From an uncultured Collinsella sp. (GTDB lineage: Bacteria; Actinomycetota; Coriobacteriia; Coriobacteriales; Coriobacteriaceae): 64,000 bases of DNA. How positions within the stretch are numbered: position 1 is the stretch's first letter; every line of letters starts with the position of its first letter. The DNA is taken from contig CABRHW010000011.1 in assembly GCA_902470765.1 (NCBI GenBank), positions 7,266-71,265 of the forward strand, read 5' to 3'. The position numbers and the translations under genes were made by a program. The notes below the pieces were generated by a model. That model ran no database searches. It saw only the letters and a program-made list of their open reading frames with translations, and was not told where the DNA came from. Positions 1 to 9,191 of the stretch are shown in pieces.

Positions 1-1
1 A

Positions 2-1663
2 GGTCCCATGGACCCCTTCCCCGCGCAGCGCGGCGAGTTTTACACCTACGACGAACTGTCGGTGGAGCTCGTGGACTACGTGCGCGACATGGGCTATACG
101 CATATCGAGGTCATGCCGCTCATGGAGCATCCCTTCGATGGCTCCTGGGGCTACCAGACGACCGGCTACTATGCCGCCACGTCGCGCTACGGCAACCCAC
201 AGCAGCTCATGCACTTTATCGATGCGTGCCACGAGGCTGGCATCGGCGTGATCATGGACTGGGTGCCCGGCGGTTTTTGCGCAGACTCCCACGGCCTTGC
301 CACCTTTAACGGCCACATGCTGTTTGAGCACGAGATTCACCCTAACTGGGGCACGCACAAGTTCGACTTCGCCCGTGGCGAGGTCCGCTCCTTCCTGGTC
401 TCCAACGTGCTGTATTGGCTCGAGAACTTCCATGTTGACGGCATTCGCATGGACGGCGTGTCCAGCATGCTGTACCTCAACTTTGGCATCGACGATCCGG
501 GCCAAAAGAAGTTCAACAAGTACGGTACCGAGGAGGACCTGGACGCCAGCGCGTTTATCCGCCAGGTCAACTGCGCTGTTGAGGCCCACTTCCCTGACGT
601 GATGATGATGGCCGAGGAGTCCACCGCGTGGCCGCTCGTGACCTACCCGCCGCAGGACGGCGGCCTGGGATTCCACTACAAGTGGGACATGGGCTGGATG
701 AACGACACCCTGCACTACATGCAGACCGATTTTCCGTGGCGCCCCGGCAACCACGGGCTGCTCACGTTCTCCATTATGTATGCCTTTACCGAGAACTTTA
801 TCTGCCCGCTGAGCCACGACGAGGTCGTGCACGGCAAGTGCTCGCTCATCGGCCGCATGCCGGGCGACTGGTGGCGCCAGTTCGCCGGCCTGCGCACGCT
901 GGCCTTCTACCAGATGACGCACCCCGGCGCCAAGCTCAACTTTATGGGCAACGAGATCGGCCAGTTTATTGAGTGGCGCTACTACGAATCCCTCCAGTGG
1001 TTCCTAACCGAGGAGTACGAGACCCACCGTCATCATCAGGCGTTTATCAAGGCGCTCAACCACCTGTACACCGCCGAGCCCGCCCTGTACGAGCGCGGCT
1101 ACAACGACGACGGCTTTACCTGGATCGACGCGGACAACTCCAAGCAGTCCATCGTGAGCTTTGTGCGCCAGGGCGAGGACGTCGATGACGACCTGGTGAT
1201 TCTAATCAACTTTGACCCGGCGAGCTACGAGAGCTTCCGCGTGGGCGTGCCGCGCGAGGGTGACTGGGAGGTCATCTTTGATTCCGACCGTCCTGAGTTT
1301 GGCGGCAGCGGCTATGCCGGCAAGGAGCCCTACACCTGCTCGAGCGAGCCCTATCCCTGGAACGGGCAGATGGACTCCATCGAGATTAAGGTACCCGGTC
1401 TGGCAGGTGTGGTGCTTAAGCGCCGCGGTCCCAGCAGCTACAAGCCGCCGGTGGTCAAGGAGCCCAAGAAGGCGACGCGCAAGCGCTCGTCCACGGTGAA
1501 GCCCAAGGCCGCTGCTGCTAAGAAGGCTCCGGCTAAGGCGAAGGCTACCAAGCCCGCTGCCAAGGCTTCGGCCAAGTCCACCACGGCCAAAAAGGCAGCC
1601 ACCAAAAAGGCCGCTCCCAAGGCTAAGGCAGCTGCCGTTAAGGCTCCTGCTAAGAAAGCGTAA
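2..1663 (+). CDS. glgB: 1,4-alpha-glucan branching enzyme, 5' end outside window
   Basis: This enzyme cuts alpha-1,4-glucan chains and re-attaches them by alpha-1,6 bonds during glycogen synthesis in the cytoplasm. The open frame runs in from the left edge, so the N-terminal domain is missing; residue numbers count from the ATG at 8, which is not the true start. GH13 motifs are intact: HPFDGSWGYQTTGY near residue 41, DGIRMDGVSS with the nucleophile Asp149, AEEST with acid Glu203 or 204, and LSHDEVVHGK with Asp271. After the C-terminal beta domain (end near residue 478) there is a tail of about 75 residues made almost only of Lys, Ala, Thr and Pro. Branching enzymes normally lack it, and GlgA in this locus carries a similar one. 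The gene leads a glgB-glgP-glgC-glgD-glgA cluster. The family call is secure; the tail's role is unknown. Confidence 0.97.
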   Translation, partial: GPMDPFPAQRGEFYTYDELSVELVDYVRDMGYTHIEVMPLMEHPFDGSWGYQTTGYYAATSRYGNPQQLMHFIDACHEAGIGVIMDWVPGGFCADSHGLATFNGHMLFEHEIHPNWGTHKFDFARGEVRSFLVSNVLYWLENFHVDGIRMDGVSSMLYLNFGIDDPGQKKFNKYGTEEDLDASAFIRQVNCAVEAHFPDVMMMAEESTAWPLVTYPPQDGGLGFHYKWDMGWMNDTLHYMQTDFPWRPGNHGLLTFSIMYAFTENFICPLSHDEVVHGKCSLIGRMPGDWWRQFAGLRTLAFYQMTHPGAKLNFMGNEIGQFIEWRYYESLQWFLTEEYETHRHHQAFIKALNHLYTAEPALYERGYNDDGFTWIDADNSKQSIVSFVRQGEDVDDDLVILINFDPASYESFRVGVPREGDWEVIFDSDRPEFGGSGYAGKEPYTCSSEPYPWNGQMDSIEIKVPGLAGVVLKRRGPSSYKPPVVKEPKKATRKRSSTVKPKAAAAKKAPAKAKATKPAAKASAKSTTAKKAATKKAAPKAKAAAVKAPAKKA

Positions 1664-1721
1664 CAAAGGCGTTACCACTGTAATTACCCGCCCCGCGGGG
1701 GCGTAGGATACAAGTCATAAC

Positions 1722-1756
1722 CGTTCCGGGAGAAACATCCCCGGGGGAAAGGAACG
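1722..1756 (+). promoter_or_regulatory. inverted repeat over the glgP ribosome binding site
   Basis: CGTTCCGGG (1722-1730) can pair with CCC (1739-1741) and GGAACG (1751-1756), ending one base before the glgP ATG. The purine-rich ribosome binding site (about 1743-1753) lies inside or against the 3' arm, so a folded leader could limit glgP translation. A GC palindrome also sits at 1688-1703. This is a fold seen by eye; no regulator is implied. Confidence 0.35.
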
Positions 1757-1757
1757 T

Positions 1758-4184
1758 ATGAATAAGATCTTCGACAACAAGCAGGAGTTTACCGAGCTCT
1801 ATCGCGATGCCGTCATGAGCATCAGCGGTAAGAGCGTCGAGGCCGCCAGCGACCTCGACCGCTTTAACGCCCTGGCCAAGCTCGTGGCCGAGAAGGCGCG
1901 CACCGTTGCCACCAAGAGTGACGCCCGCGTCACCGCCGAGGGCAAAAAGCGCGTGTACTACTTCTCGATCGAGTTTTTGATCGGCCGCCTGCTCGACAAC
2001 TACCTGCTCAACTTTGGCGTGCGCGACATGGTCGCCGAGGCGCTCGACGACATGGGCTTTGACCTGTCCGTCATCGAGAACCAGGAGCCCGATCCGGCCC
2101 TGGGCAACGGTGGCCTGGGTCGTCTGGCCGCGTGCTTCCTGGATTCCATGGCAGCCGAGGGCATTGCCGGCTACGGCAACGGCATGCGCTACCGCTACGG
2201 CCTGTTTAAGCAGGAGATTGTCAACGGCAGCCAGGTCGAGGCCACCGACGAGTGGCTCACCCACGGCTATCCCTGGGAGGTCCGTCGTCAGGACAAGGCC
2301 GTGACCATCAAGTTTGGTGGCCATGTTGAGGGCTTTGAGGAGAACGGCCGCACGTTCTACCGCACGGTGGACACGCAGGACATCCTGGCTGTCCCTTATG
2401 ACATCCCCGTCGTGGGCTATGCCGGCGAGACCGTCAACAAGCTGCGCGTCTGGGCCGCCGAGCCGGTCGAGGAGCACTTCGATCTGGAGGCCTTCAACCG
2501 CGGCGACTACGCCCTGGCCGACGCCGAGCGCGCCGAGGCCGAGGCCATCAGCGCCATCCTCTACCCCAACGACGCCGGCGAGCACGGCCGTCTGCTGCGC
2601 CTGAAGCAGGAGTACCTGTTTGTCTCGGCCGGCATCTACAGCCTGCTCGACACCTTTGAGAAGGAGCACGGTGAGAACTGGGAGCTGCTGCCGCAGTTTG
2701 TGGCCATCCACACCAACGACACGCACCCCGCCATGTGCGGCCCCGAGCTCATGCGCATCCTCATCGACGAGAAGAAGCTCGAGTGGGACGACGCCTGGAA
2801 CATCGTGACGCAGGTCGTGAGCTACACCAACCACACCATCCTGCCCGAGGCTCTGGAGAAGTGGCCCATCGGCACGTTCTCCAAGCTCCTCCCCCGCGTG
2901 TACCAGATCATCGACGAGATCAGCCGTCGTTGGCACGAGTCGTTCGACACCACGCAGGAGGGCTGGCAGGAGCGTCTGCGCCAGACCGCCATCCTGTGGG
3001 ACGGCGAGATTCGCATGGCCAACCTGTCTGTGATCTGCAGCCACAGCGTCAACGGCGTGGCCAAGATCCACTCCGACATCATCAAGAACATCGTGCTCAA
3101 GGACTTCTATGCCCTGACGCCCGAGAAGTTCAACAACAAGACCAACGGCATCTCGCACCGTCGCTTCTTTGCCGAAGCCAACCCTACCTACGCCAAGCTC
3201 GTGACCGAGGCCATTGGCGATGGCTGGCTGAAGGACGCCTTTGAGCTGGAGAAGCTCAAAGAGTTCCAGAACGACACCGAGTTCCTGAAGGCCGTGGGTG
3301 CCTCCAAGCGCGCCAACAAGGAGCGCCTGGCCGCCTACGTTAAGGCCGAGACCGGTCTGGTCATTGACCCCAACACCGTCTTCGACGTCCAGGTAAAGCG
3401 CTTCCACGCCTACAAGCGCCAGCTCATGAACATCATGAAGGTGATGGACATCTACAACCGTCGCATCGCCGATCCCAACTTCCACGTGACGCCGACGACC
3501 TTCATCTTTAGCGGCAAGGCTGCCTCGAGCTACACCTTCGCCAAGGAGACCATCCGCCTGATCAACTCGGTGGCCGATGTCATCAACAACGACCCGCGCG
3601 TCAACGAGGTCATGAAGGTCTGCTTTATCCCCAACTTCCGCGTGAGCAACGCCCAGCTCATCTACCCTGCCGCCGAGATCTCGGAGCAGATCTCCACGGC
3701 CGGCAAGGAGGCCTCGGGCACGTCCAACATGAAGCTCATGATGAACGGCGCCATTACGCTGGGCACCCTCGACGGCGCCAACATCGAGATCGCCGACCTG
3801 GCCGGCCGCGAGAACGAGGCCATCTTTGGCCTGACCGCTCCCGAGGTCGAGCAACTCTGGGCATCCAACAGCTACTTTGCGTGGGATACCCTCAACGGTG
3901 ACCGTGAGCGCCTGGGCCGCGTGATGGACGAGCTCAAGGACAACACGTTTGCCGGCCTTTCGGGCAACTTCGAGAGCATCTACAACGAGCTCATGAACAA
4001 CAACGACCCCGACCTGGTCATGGCAGACTTCCGCAGCTACGTGGATGCGTGGGAGAAGCTCACGGGCAGCTACGGCGACCAGGAGACCTGGAACCGCAAG
4101 GCCCTGCTCAACACCGCCTCGAGTGGCTGGTTCTCGAGCGACCGCACCATTCGCGAGTACCGCGACGAGATCTGGCACGCGTAA
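1758..4184 (+). CDS. glgP: glycogen/alpha-glucan phosphorylase
   Basis: GlgP releases glucose-1-phosphate from the non-reducing ends of glycogen or maltodextrin using inorganic phosphate and pyridoxal phosphate. The protein is 808 residues, normal for the GT35 family. It shows the N-terminal YYFSIEFLIGRLL and NGGLGRLAACFLDS motifs, the central NDTHPA motif and the cofactor motif EASGTSNMKLMMNGA, in which Lys659 should hold the pyridoxal phosphate. The start at 1758 follows a strong GGGGGAAAGGA ribosome binding site. It lies 94 bases after glgB and 108 before glgC on the same strand, so co-transcription is likely. It provides the degradative arm of the glycogen cluster. Confidence 0.98.
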   Translation: MNKIFDNKQEFTELYRDAVMSISGKSVEAASDLDRFNALAKLVAEKARTVATKSDARVTAEGKKRVYYFSIEFLIGRLLDNYLLNFGVRDMVAEALDDMGFDLSVIENQEPDPALGNGGLGRLAACFLDSMAAEGIAGYGNGMRYRYGLFKQEIVNGSQVEATDEWLTHGYPWEVRRQDKAVTIKFGGHVEGFEENGRTFYRTVDTQDILAVPYDIPVVGYAGETVNKLRVWAAEPVEEHFDLEAFNRGDYALADAERAEAEAISAILYPNDAGEHGRLLRLKQEYLFVSAGIYSLLDTFEKEHGENWELLPQFVAIHTNDTHPAMCGPELMRILIDEKKLEWDDAWNIVTQVVSYTNHTILPEALEKWPIGTFSKLLPRVYQIIDEISRRWHESFDTTQEGWQERLRQTAILWDGEIRMANLSVICSHSVNGVAKIHSDIIKNIVLKDFYALTPEKFNNKTNGISHRRFFAEANPTYAKLVTEAIGDGWLKDAFELEKLKEFQNDTEFLKAVGASKRANKERLAAYVKAETGLVIDPNTVFDVQVKRFHAYKRQLMNIMKVMDIYNRRIADPNFHVTPTTFIFSGKAASSYTFAKETIRLINSVADVINNDPRVNEVMKVCFIPNFRVSNAQLIYPAAEISEQISTAGKEASGTSNMKLMMNGAITLGTLDGANIEIADLAGRENEAIFGLTAPEVEQLWASNSYFAWDTLNGDRERLGRVMDELKDNTFAGLSGNFESIYNELMNNNDPDLVMADFRSYVDAWEKLTGSYGDQETWNRKALLNTASSGWFSSDRTIREYRDEIWHA

Positions 4185-4221
4185 AGGCGTGCGAGCTCCC
4201 TTATGCCAGCACGGCATTACT

Positions 4222-4252
4222 CGATGGGCGCGACCGAGCGCCGTGCCCATCG
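4222..4252 (+). promoter_or_regulatory. intergenic hairpin between glgP and glgC
   Basis: CGATGGGC (4222-4229) and GCCCATCG (4245-4252) form a perfect 8-bp stem with a 15-nt loop. No T-run follows, so it is more likely an RNA processing or stability hairpin within the operon than a full terminator. Confidence 0.35.
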
Positions 4253-4292
4253 CTAATGGGTTTAAGAACATCGATGACAGAAGGAGAAATCG

Positions 4293-5441
4293 ATGAGTAA
4301 GAAAGAATGCATCGCGATGCTCCTCGCAGGAGGACAGGGCAGCCGATTGGGGGCACTCACCCAAAAGATCGCTAAGCCGGCGGTTAGCTTTGGTGGCAAG
4401 TTCCGCATTATCGACTTTTCGCTGTCCAACTGCTCCAACTCGGGCATCGACACGGTGGGCGTTCTGACGCAGTACCGCCCCTACCTGCTGCATGCCTATG
4501 TGGGCTCAGGCGAGGCTTGGGATCTGGACAGCCGCGACGGCGGCGTGTCGATCCTGCCGCCGTACGAGACGCAGACCGGTGGCGCCTGGTATGCGGGCAC
4601 GGCCGACGCCATTACGCAGAATCTCGACTACATCAAGGCCAACGACCCCAAGTACGTCCTGATTCTTTCGGGCGATCACCTGTATCGCATGGACTACCGC
4701 AAGATGCTCAAGACGCACATTGAGAACAACGCTGACCTCACGGTGAGCGTTATGCCCGTGCCGTGGGAGGAGGCCAGCCGCTTTGGCATCCTGACTACCG
4801 ACCCCGAGGACGGCCGCATCACCAAGTTTACCGAGAAGCCCGAGAAGCCCGATTCGAACCTCGCGTCCATGGGCATCTACATCTTCTCGGCAGACGTGCT
4901 GATCGAGGCGCTCGAGCAGGACGCTCTGGACCAGCGCTCGAGCCACGACTTTGGCAAGGACATCATCCCCAAGCTGCTCGGCGAGAACAAGCGCCTGTAC
5001 AGCTACGAGTTCCACGGCTTTTGGAAGGACGTCGGCACCATTGCCAGCTTCCACGAGACCTCGATGGACCTGCTGGGCAACAACCCCGAGTTCGATCTGT
5101 TTGACAAGAACTTCCCCATCATGTCCAACATCACCACGCGTCCGCCGCACTACATTGGCCCGGACGGCCGCCTGGACGACTGCCTGGTCTCCAACGGCTG
5201 CAAGATCTACGGCACCGCTCGCCACTCGATCCTTTCGACCGATGTCATCATCGAGGAGCGCGCCGTGGTCGAGGACTCCGTGCTGCTGCCGGGTGCGCAC
5301 GTTAAGAGCGGCGCGCACATCTGCCGCGCTATTTTGGGCGAGAACTCCACGGTCGAAGAGGGCGTGAAGCTCGGCTCTGTCGATACCACCAAGGATACGG
5401 CCGTCGTTGGAAATGACGTCGTTATCGGGAAGGGGGAATGA
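4293..5441 (+). CDS. glgC: glucose-1-phosphate adenylyltransferase, catalytic subunit
   Basis: GlgC makes ADP-glucose from ATP and glucose-1-phosphate, the committed step of bacterial glycogen synthesis. The 382-residue protein has the nucleotide motif LLAGGQGSRL (residues 10-19), the activator-site region KPAVSFGGKFRIIDF starting at Lys28, catalytic Asp128 in GDHLYRMDY, and the glucose-1-phosphate lysine Lys182 in FTEKPEKP. A left-handed beta-helix fills the C-terminus (about 280-370). The start follows AGAAGGAGAAATCG. The gene ends 4 bases before glgD, and in Firmicutes such pairs form GlgC/GlgD heterotetramers, with GlgC carrying catalysis. Confidence 0.98.
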   Translation: MSKKECIAMLLAGGQGSRLGALTQKIAKPAVSFGGKFRIIDFSLSNCSNSGIDTVGVLTQYRPYLLHAYVGSGEAWDLDSRDGGVSILPPYETQTGGAWYAGTADAITQNLDYIKANDPKYVLILSGDHLYRMDYRKMLKTHIENNADLTVSVMPVPWEEASRFGILTTDPEDGRITKFTEKPEKPDSNLASMGIYIFSADVLIEALEQDALDQRSSHDFGKDIIPKLLGENKRLYSYEFHGFWKDVGTIASFHETSMDLLGNNPEFDLFDKNFPIMSNITTRPPHYIGPDGRLDDCLVSNGCKIYGTARHSILSTDVIIEERAVVEDSVLLPGAHVKSGAHICRAILGENSTVEEGVKLGSVDTTKDTAVVGNDVVIGKGE

Positions 5442-5445
5442 TCCG

Positions 5446-6573
5446 ATGATCAATCGCAAGGCCATCGGTTATATCACCGCTAACTACTCTTCGACCTACG
5501 GCAGCGTGCTGCTCAAGGACCGCCCCATCGCGTCCGTTCCGTTTTTGGGCCGCTACCGCCTGATCGACTTCCCGCTGTCCAACATGATGAATGCCGGCAT
5601 TAAGACCGTCGGCGTCGTCATGCCGGGCAACTACCGCTCGCTGATCGACCATGTGGGCTCGGGCAAGGACTGGGGCCTGGACCGCAAGAAAGGCGGCCTG
5701 TTCATGGTCCCCGGCAACGCGTATGGCACCACCAAGGGTGGCATGCGCTTCCTGCTGCGCGACATTATCTCCAACAAGACGCTGTTCCAGCGCTCGGACA
5801 AGCCCTATGTCGTGATGATGGGCACCAACATCATCTTTAACATGGACCTCAACACCATCATCGACGCGCACGAGAACTCCGGCGCCCAGATGACCGTGGT
5901 GTACTGCAAGGCCACGCGCAACGTCGATGACGAGACCAAGCTGCAAATCAACGAGAACGGCCGCCTGACGGGCGTGAGCGCCGGCGTCGTGTACGGCGAC
6001 AACGCCTCTATGGACTGCTGCATCGTCAACCGCGAAACGCTGCTCGAGATCATCGACCACTACCAGGCCGCCGACTATCTGGACCTGCTCGAGGCACTCC
6101 AGGGCGACTTTGGCAACATCGACGTGTGCAGCTACGAGTACAAGGGCGAAGTCGTGGGCGTGTTTAGCGAGAAGTCGCTCTATCGCCGTAGCATGGACCT
6201 GCTCGACCAGACCGTGGCCGACCAGCTCTTTGACCCCGAGCGCCCGATCCTGACCAAGGCTCACGACGTGCCGCCTTCGCGCTATGCGACCGGCAGCCAC
6301 GCGTGCAACTCGATCATCTCGGCCGGCTGCATCATCAAGGGCACCGTGCGCAACTCGATCCTGTCGCGCGGCGTTGTGGTCGAGGAAGGCGCTTCGGTGA
6401 CCAACTCGATCATCAACCAGAGCTGCATCATCAAGAGCGGCGCCCGCGTTGAGAATGCCATCCTGGACAAGAACAACGTGGTTCCCACCAACACCGAGCT
6501 TCGCGGCACGCCCGAGAACATCCTGGTGCTGGGCAAGGCCCCGTTAACTCCCGATACCACCATCGTGCATTAA
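5446..6573 (+). CDS. glgD: glucose-1-phosphate adenylyltransferase, regulatory-type subunit
   Basis: GlgD is a paralogue of GlgC that usually partners it and changes its activity rather than catalysing alone. The ATG at 5446 is chosen over an in-frame ATG at 5407 because the earlier one lies inside glgC and a GGGAAGGGGGA ribosome binding site precedes 5446; the protein is then 375 residues. The GGQGSRL nucleotide loop of GlgC is replaced by NYSSTYGSVL near residue 12, and the catalytic GDH segment becomes GTNIIFNMD, both typical of a non-catalytic subunit. The C-terminal hexapeptide-repeat beta-helix is preserved. It is cotranscribed with glgC (4-base gap). Confidence 0.93.
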   Translation: MINRKAIGYITANYSSTYGSVLLKDRPIASVPFLGRYRLIDFPLSNMMNAGIKTVGVVMPGNYRSLIDHVGSGKDWGLDRKKGGLFMVPGNAYGTTKGGMRFLLRDIISNKTLFQRSDKPYVVMMGTNIIFNMDLNTIIDAHENSGAQMTVVYCKATRNVDDETKLQINENGRLTGVSAGVVYGDNASMDCCIVNRETLLEIIDHYQAADYLDLLEALQGDFGNIDVCSYEYKGEVVGVFSEKSLYRRSMDLLDQTVADQLFDPERPILTKAHDVPPSRYATGSHACNSIISAGCIIKGTVRNSILSRGVVVEEGASVTNSIINQSCIIKSGARVENAILDKNNVVPTNTELRGTPENILVLGKAPLTPDTTIVH

Positions 6574-6604
6574 CGTAGGCACCGCAACATCGCTCGTAAC
6601 ATGT

Positions 6605-6640
6605 AGAATAGCCGTCCGGTTTGCGCCAGGCGGCTATTCT
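6605..6640 (+). promoter_or_regulatory. perfect 10-bp hairpin in the glgD-glgA gap
   Basis: AGAATAGCCG (6605-6614) and CGGCTATTCT (6631-6640) are exact reverse complements around a 16-nt loop. The stem ends 22 bases before the glgA ATG and no T-run follows. It could be a leader or processing hairpin, or a weak terminator of glgD. Confidence 0.4.
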
Positions 6641-6662
6641 CGAATTGCAACAGGGAGACAAT

Positions 6663-8972
6663 ATGGCAGATTCCAGCAAAAAGATGCAGATCGTGTTTGC
6701 CTCGGCCGAGTGCGCACCGTTTGTAAAGACCGGTGGCCTGGGCGACGTGGCAGGCTCGCTGCCTGCGGCGCTTGTGCGCGCCGGCGCCGAGGTCATCGTG
6801 ATGGTGCCCAAGTACGCCACCATCAAGGACGAGTACAAGGCGCAAATGGAGCACTTCTCCGACTTTTACGTGAGCCTGGGCTGGCGCAACGAGTACTGCG
6901 GGCTCGAGAAGCTCGAGCGCGACGGCGTCACCTATATGTTCATCGACAACGAGCGCTATTTTGCGCGCGACTATCCGTACGGCTTCTTTGACGACGGCGA
7001 GCGCTTTGCGTTCTTCTCCAAGGCCATCACCGAGAGCCTGCAGCACCTGCCGGCAGGTTTTGAGTGCGACATCCTGCACTGCAACGACTGGCAGACGGCA
7101 CTGGCGCCCGTGTTCTTGCGCGAGTTCTACCAAGGCCTGCCGCTGTACGACCGCGTCAAGACAGTGTTCTCGATCCACAACGTGGCGTTCCAGGGTCAAT
7201 TTAGCGACACCGTGATGGAGGACATCCTGGGCGTGGCGCACATTCCGGCGGCCGCCTCGCAGCTGCGTTGCGACGCCTGCAGCATCAACTATATGCTGGG
7301 CGCACTGCGCTATGCCGATGCCATCACCACGGTAAGCCCCACCTATGCCAACGAGATCCAGACGCCCGAGTTTGGCGAGGGCCTGGACGGTGTGTTGCGC
7401 GAGCGCTCCTATGCGCTGCAGGGCATTTTGAACGGCATTGACGTGACGGGCTTTGACCCGGCGACCGACAACCGCATTGCCGCCAACTACACCGTGGAGG
7501 ACCGTTCCGGCAAGGCCGTGTGCAAGGCCAAGCTGCAGGAAGAGCTGGGGCTCGAGGTTCGCGACGACCGTCCGCTCATGGTGATGGTCACGCGCCTGAC
7601 GCGCCAGAAGGGCATGGACCTGGTCATGTACGCGCTTGACCGCATCCTGTCCGGCGGCGTGCAGGTAGCGGTGCTGGGCACCGGCGACCGCGACTACGAG
7701 GACGGACTGCGCTACTTCCAGGACAAGTACCCCGGCACCATGGCCGCACGCATCGAGTTCGATCCTGCGCTGTCACAGCGTATGTATGCCGCCGCCGACA
7801 TGTTCCTGATGCCTTCGAAGTTTGAGCCCTGCGGCCTGTCGCAGATCATCGCCATGCGCTACGGTACCCTGCCGATTGTTCGCGAGACCGGTGGTCTGAA
7901 GGACACGGTGATCCCGTATAACGAGTTTACCGGCGAGGGCACGGGCTTCTCGTTTAGTAACTTTAACGGCGACGAGATGGGCGACGCCGTGTTCCGCGCG
8001 GCGCGACTGTTCTGGGACAACCGCGATGCCTGGAACCAGCTGGTCACACAGGCCATGAGCCAGGACTTTAGCTGGACGCGCTCGGCCGACAAGTATCTGG
8101 ACCTGTACTTCTTTATGCATCCGGAGATCGAGAGGCCGGCGGCGGTTGTCGACGAGCCTGTGGTTGTGGCTGAGAAGGCTGAGGCCGTTGTGGAGCCTAA
8201 GGCCGAAGAGAAGCCGGTTGAGGCTGAATCTGAGATGAAGGCTGAAGCAGCTCCCGAGGCTGAGACTAAGCCGGCTGCAAAGCCTGCCGCCAAGAAGACT
8301 ACGACGCGCAAGACGACGGCCAAGAAGGCTACGACAACCAAGGCCGCTGCCACCAAGACCGCCGCAGCAAAGACGACTGCTGCCAAGGCAACGACGACGC
8401 GCAAGCGCACGACCGCCGCTGCCAAGAAGGCCGCCGAGGCCGAGGCAGCCTCCGAGGTAAAGGCCGAGACCGCCAAGGCCAAGCCGGCGGCTAAGGCTCC
8501 GGCAAAGACTGCATCCAAGAAGACGACCGCGACCAAGAGCACGACCACTGCCGCCAAGAAGGCTACGGCAACCAAGTCGACGACCGCCAAGGCCACTGCA
8601 ACGAAGGCTGCCCCCAAGGCAGCCGCAAAGCCGGCCGCCAAGGTCGAGGAGGCGTCTGCCGAGTCCAAGACGAAGGCAACCGTCGAGGCCAAGCCCGCCG
8701 CAAAGACCACCACGCGAAAGCGCACGACGACGGCCAAGAAGACCACGACCAAGACAGCCGCCCCCAAGGCAGAGGCTAAAGCCGAGGACAAGCCTGCAGT
8801 AAAGGCCGAGCCGGCACCGAAGGCCGCTGAGGTCAAGACCGCTCCGAAGGCTACGGCAAAGACCGAGCCCGCCAAGGAGGCCCCGGTCTCCCCTGCCGCT
8901 CCGGCCGAGGAAAAGGCCCCGACCAAGAAGACCTCCGTCCGCAAGGCTACGGCCACCCGCAAGCGCCGCTAG
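6663..8972 (+). CDS. glgA: glycogen synthase (ADP-glucose dependent) with long Lys/Ala/Thr-rich tail
   Basis: GlgA adds glucose from ADP-glucose to growing alpha-1,4-glucan chains. Start 6663 is chosen because CAGGGAGACAAT precedes it; an upstream in-frame ATG at 6621 falls in a hairpin. The GT5 part covers about residues 1-488 and has KTGGLGDVAGSLP (Lys22), the NDWQTAL segment, and EPCGLSQ with catalytic Glu388. The protein then continues for some 280 more residues that are almost all Lys, Ala, Thr, Glu and Pro, with repeats such as KKTTTRKTTAKKATTTK. Bacterial GlgA is usually near 480 residues, so this 769-residue form is clearly extended. The tail resembles histone H1-like domains and the shorter tail on GlgB. 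A binding role for the tail is inference only. Confidence 0.96.
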   Translation: MADSSKKMQIVFASAECAPFVKTGGLGDVAGSLPAALVRAGAEVIVMVPKYATIKDEYKAQMEHFSDFYVSLGWRNEYCGLEKLERDGVTYMFIDNERYFARDYPYGFFDDGERFAFFSKAITESLQHLPAGFECDILHCNDWQTALAPVFLREFYQGLPLYDRVKTVFSIHNVAFQGQFSDTVMEDILGVAHIPAAASQLRCDACSINYMLGALRYADAITTVSPTYANEIQTPEFGEGLDGVLRERSYALQGILNGIDVTGFDPATDNRIAANYTVEDRSGKAVCKAKLQEELGLEVRDDRPLMVMVTRLTRQKGMDLVMYALDRILSGGVQVAVLGTGDRDYEDGLRYFQDKYPGTMAARIEFDPALSQRMYAAADMFLMPSKFEPCGLSQIIAMRYGTLPIVRETGGLKDTVIPYNEFTGEGTGFSFSNFNGDEMGDAVFRAARLFWDNRDAWNQLVTQAMSQDFSWTRSADKYLDLYFFMHPEIERPAAVVDEPVVVAEKAEAVVEPKAEEKPVEAESEMKAEAAPEAETKPAAKPAAKKTTTRKTTAKKATTTKAAATKTAAAKTTAAKATTTRKRTTAAAKKAAEAEAASEVKAETAKAKPAAKAPAKTASKKTTATKSTTTAAKKATATKSTTAKATATKAAPKAAAKPAAKVEEASAESKTKATVEAKPAAKTTTRKRTTTAKKTTTKTAAPKAEAKAEDKPAVKAEPAPKAAEVKTAPKATAKTEPAKEAPVSPAAPAEEKAPTKKTSVRKATATRKRR

Positions 8973-9009
8973 CCCGCAGACGATCTAAAACCTAATCAAA
9001 ACCCTAAAC

Positions 9010-9036
9010 AAGGGGCGCTCCAACCGGGCGCCCCTT
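9010..9036 (+). terminator. terminator of the glycogen cluster
   Basis: AAGGGGCGC (9010-9018) pairs with GCGCCCCTT (9028-9036), a 9-bp GC-rich stem followed by the pyrimidine run CTCTGT. It lies 38 bases after the glgA stop. Confidence 0.75.
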
Positions 9037-9095
9037 CTCTGTAGATAGTTGGTAAAACGATTTTCTAGGACAACCGTTCGCCGATGGTAAACGGA

Positions 9096-9130
9096 TGTTG
9101 TTTATACACCCTGTGTACAACAGATATACT
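9096..9130 (+). promoter_or_regulatory. candidate promoter/operator before the GH13-GH77 gene
   Basis: TGTTGT (9096-9101) and ACAACA (9117-9122) are inverted arms spanning 27 bp, with a second nested pair TACAC/GTGTA (9105-9109, 9113-9117). A good -10 box, TATACT (9125-9130), directly follows, so the palindrome would overlap the -35 region. This is the layout of a repressor site, for example a LacI/MalR-type sugar regulator, but no regulator is nearby. Confidence 0.4.
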
Positions 9131-9191
9131 TATATTTTGTGCGTAAAGCCCATGGCCCGCAGGCCGTGATTCTATTGAACTGGACCGTACT

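Noticed and set aside
1650..4493. 947-residue open frame on the minus strand across glgP
   Set aside because: It is antisense to a clear glycogen phosphorylase, has no family motifs and its composition (Val, Leu, Gly, His) mirrors the GC-rich coding strand.
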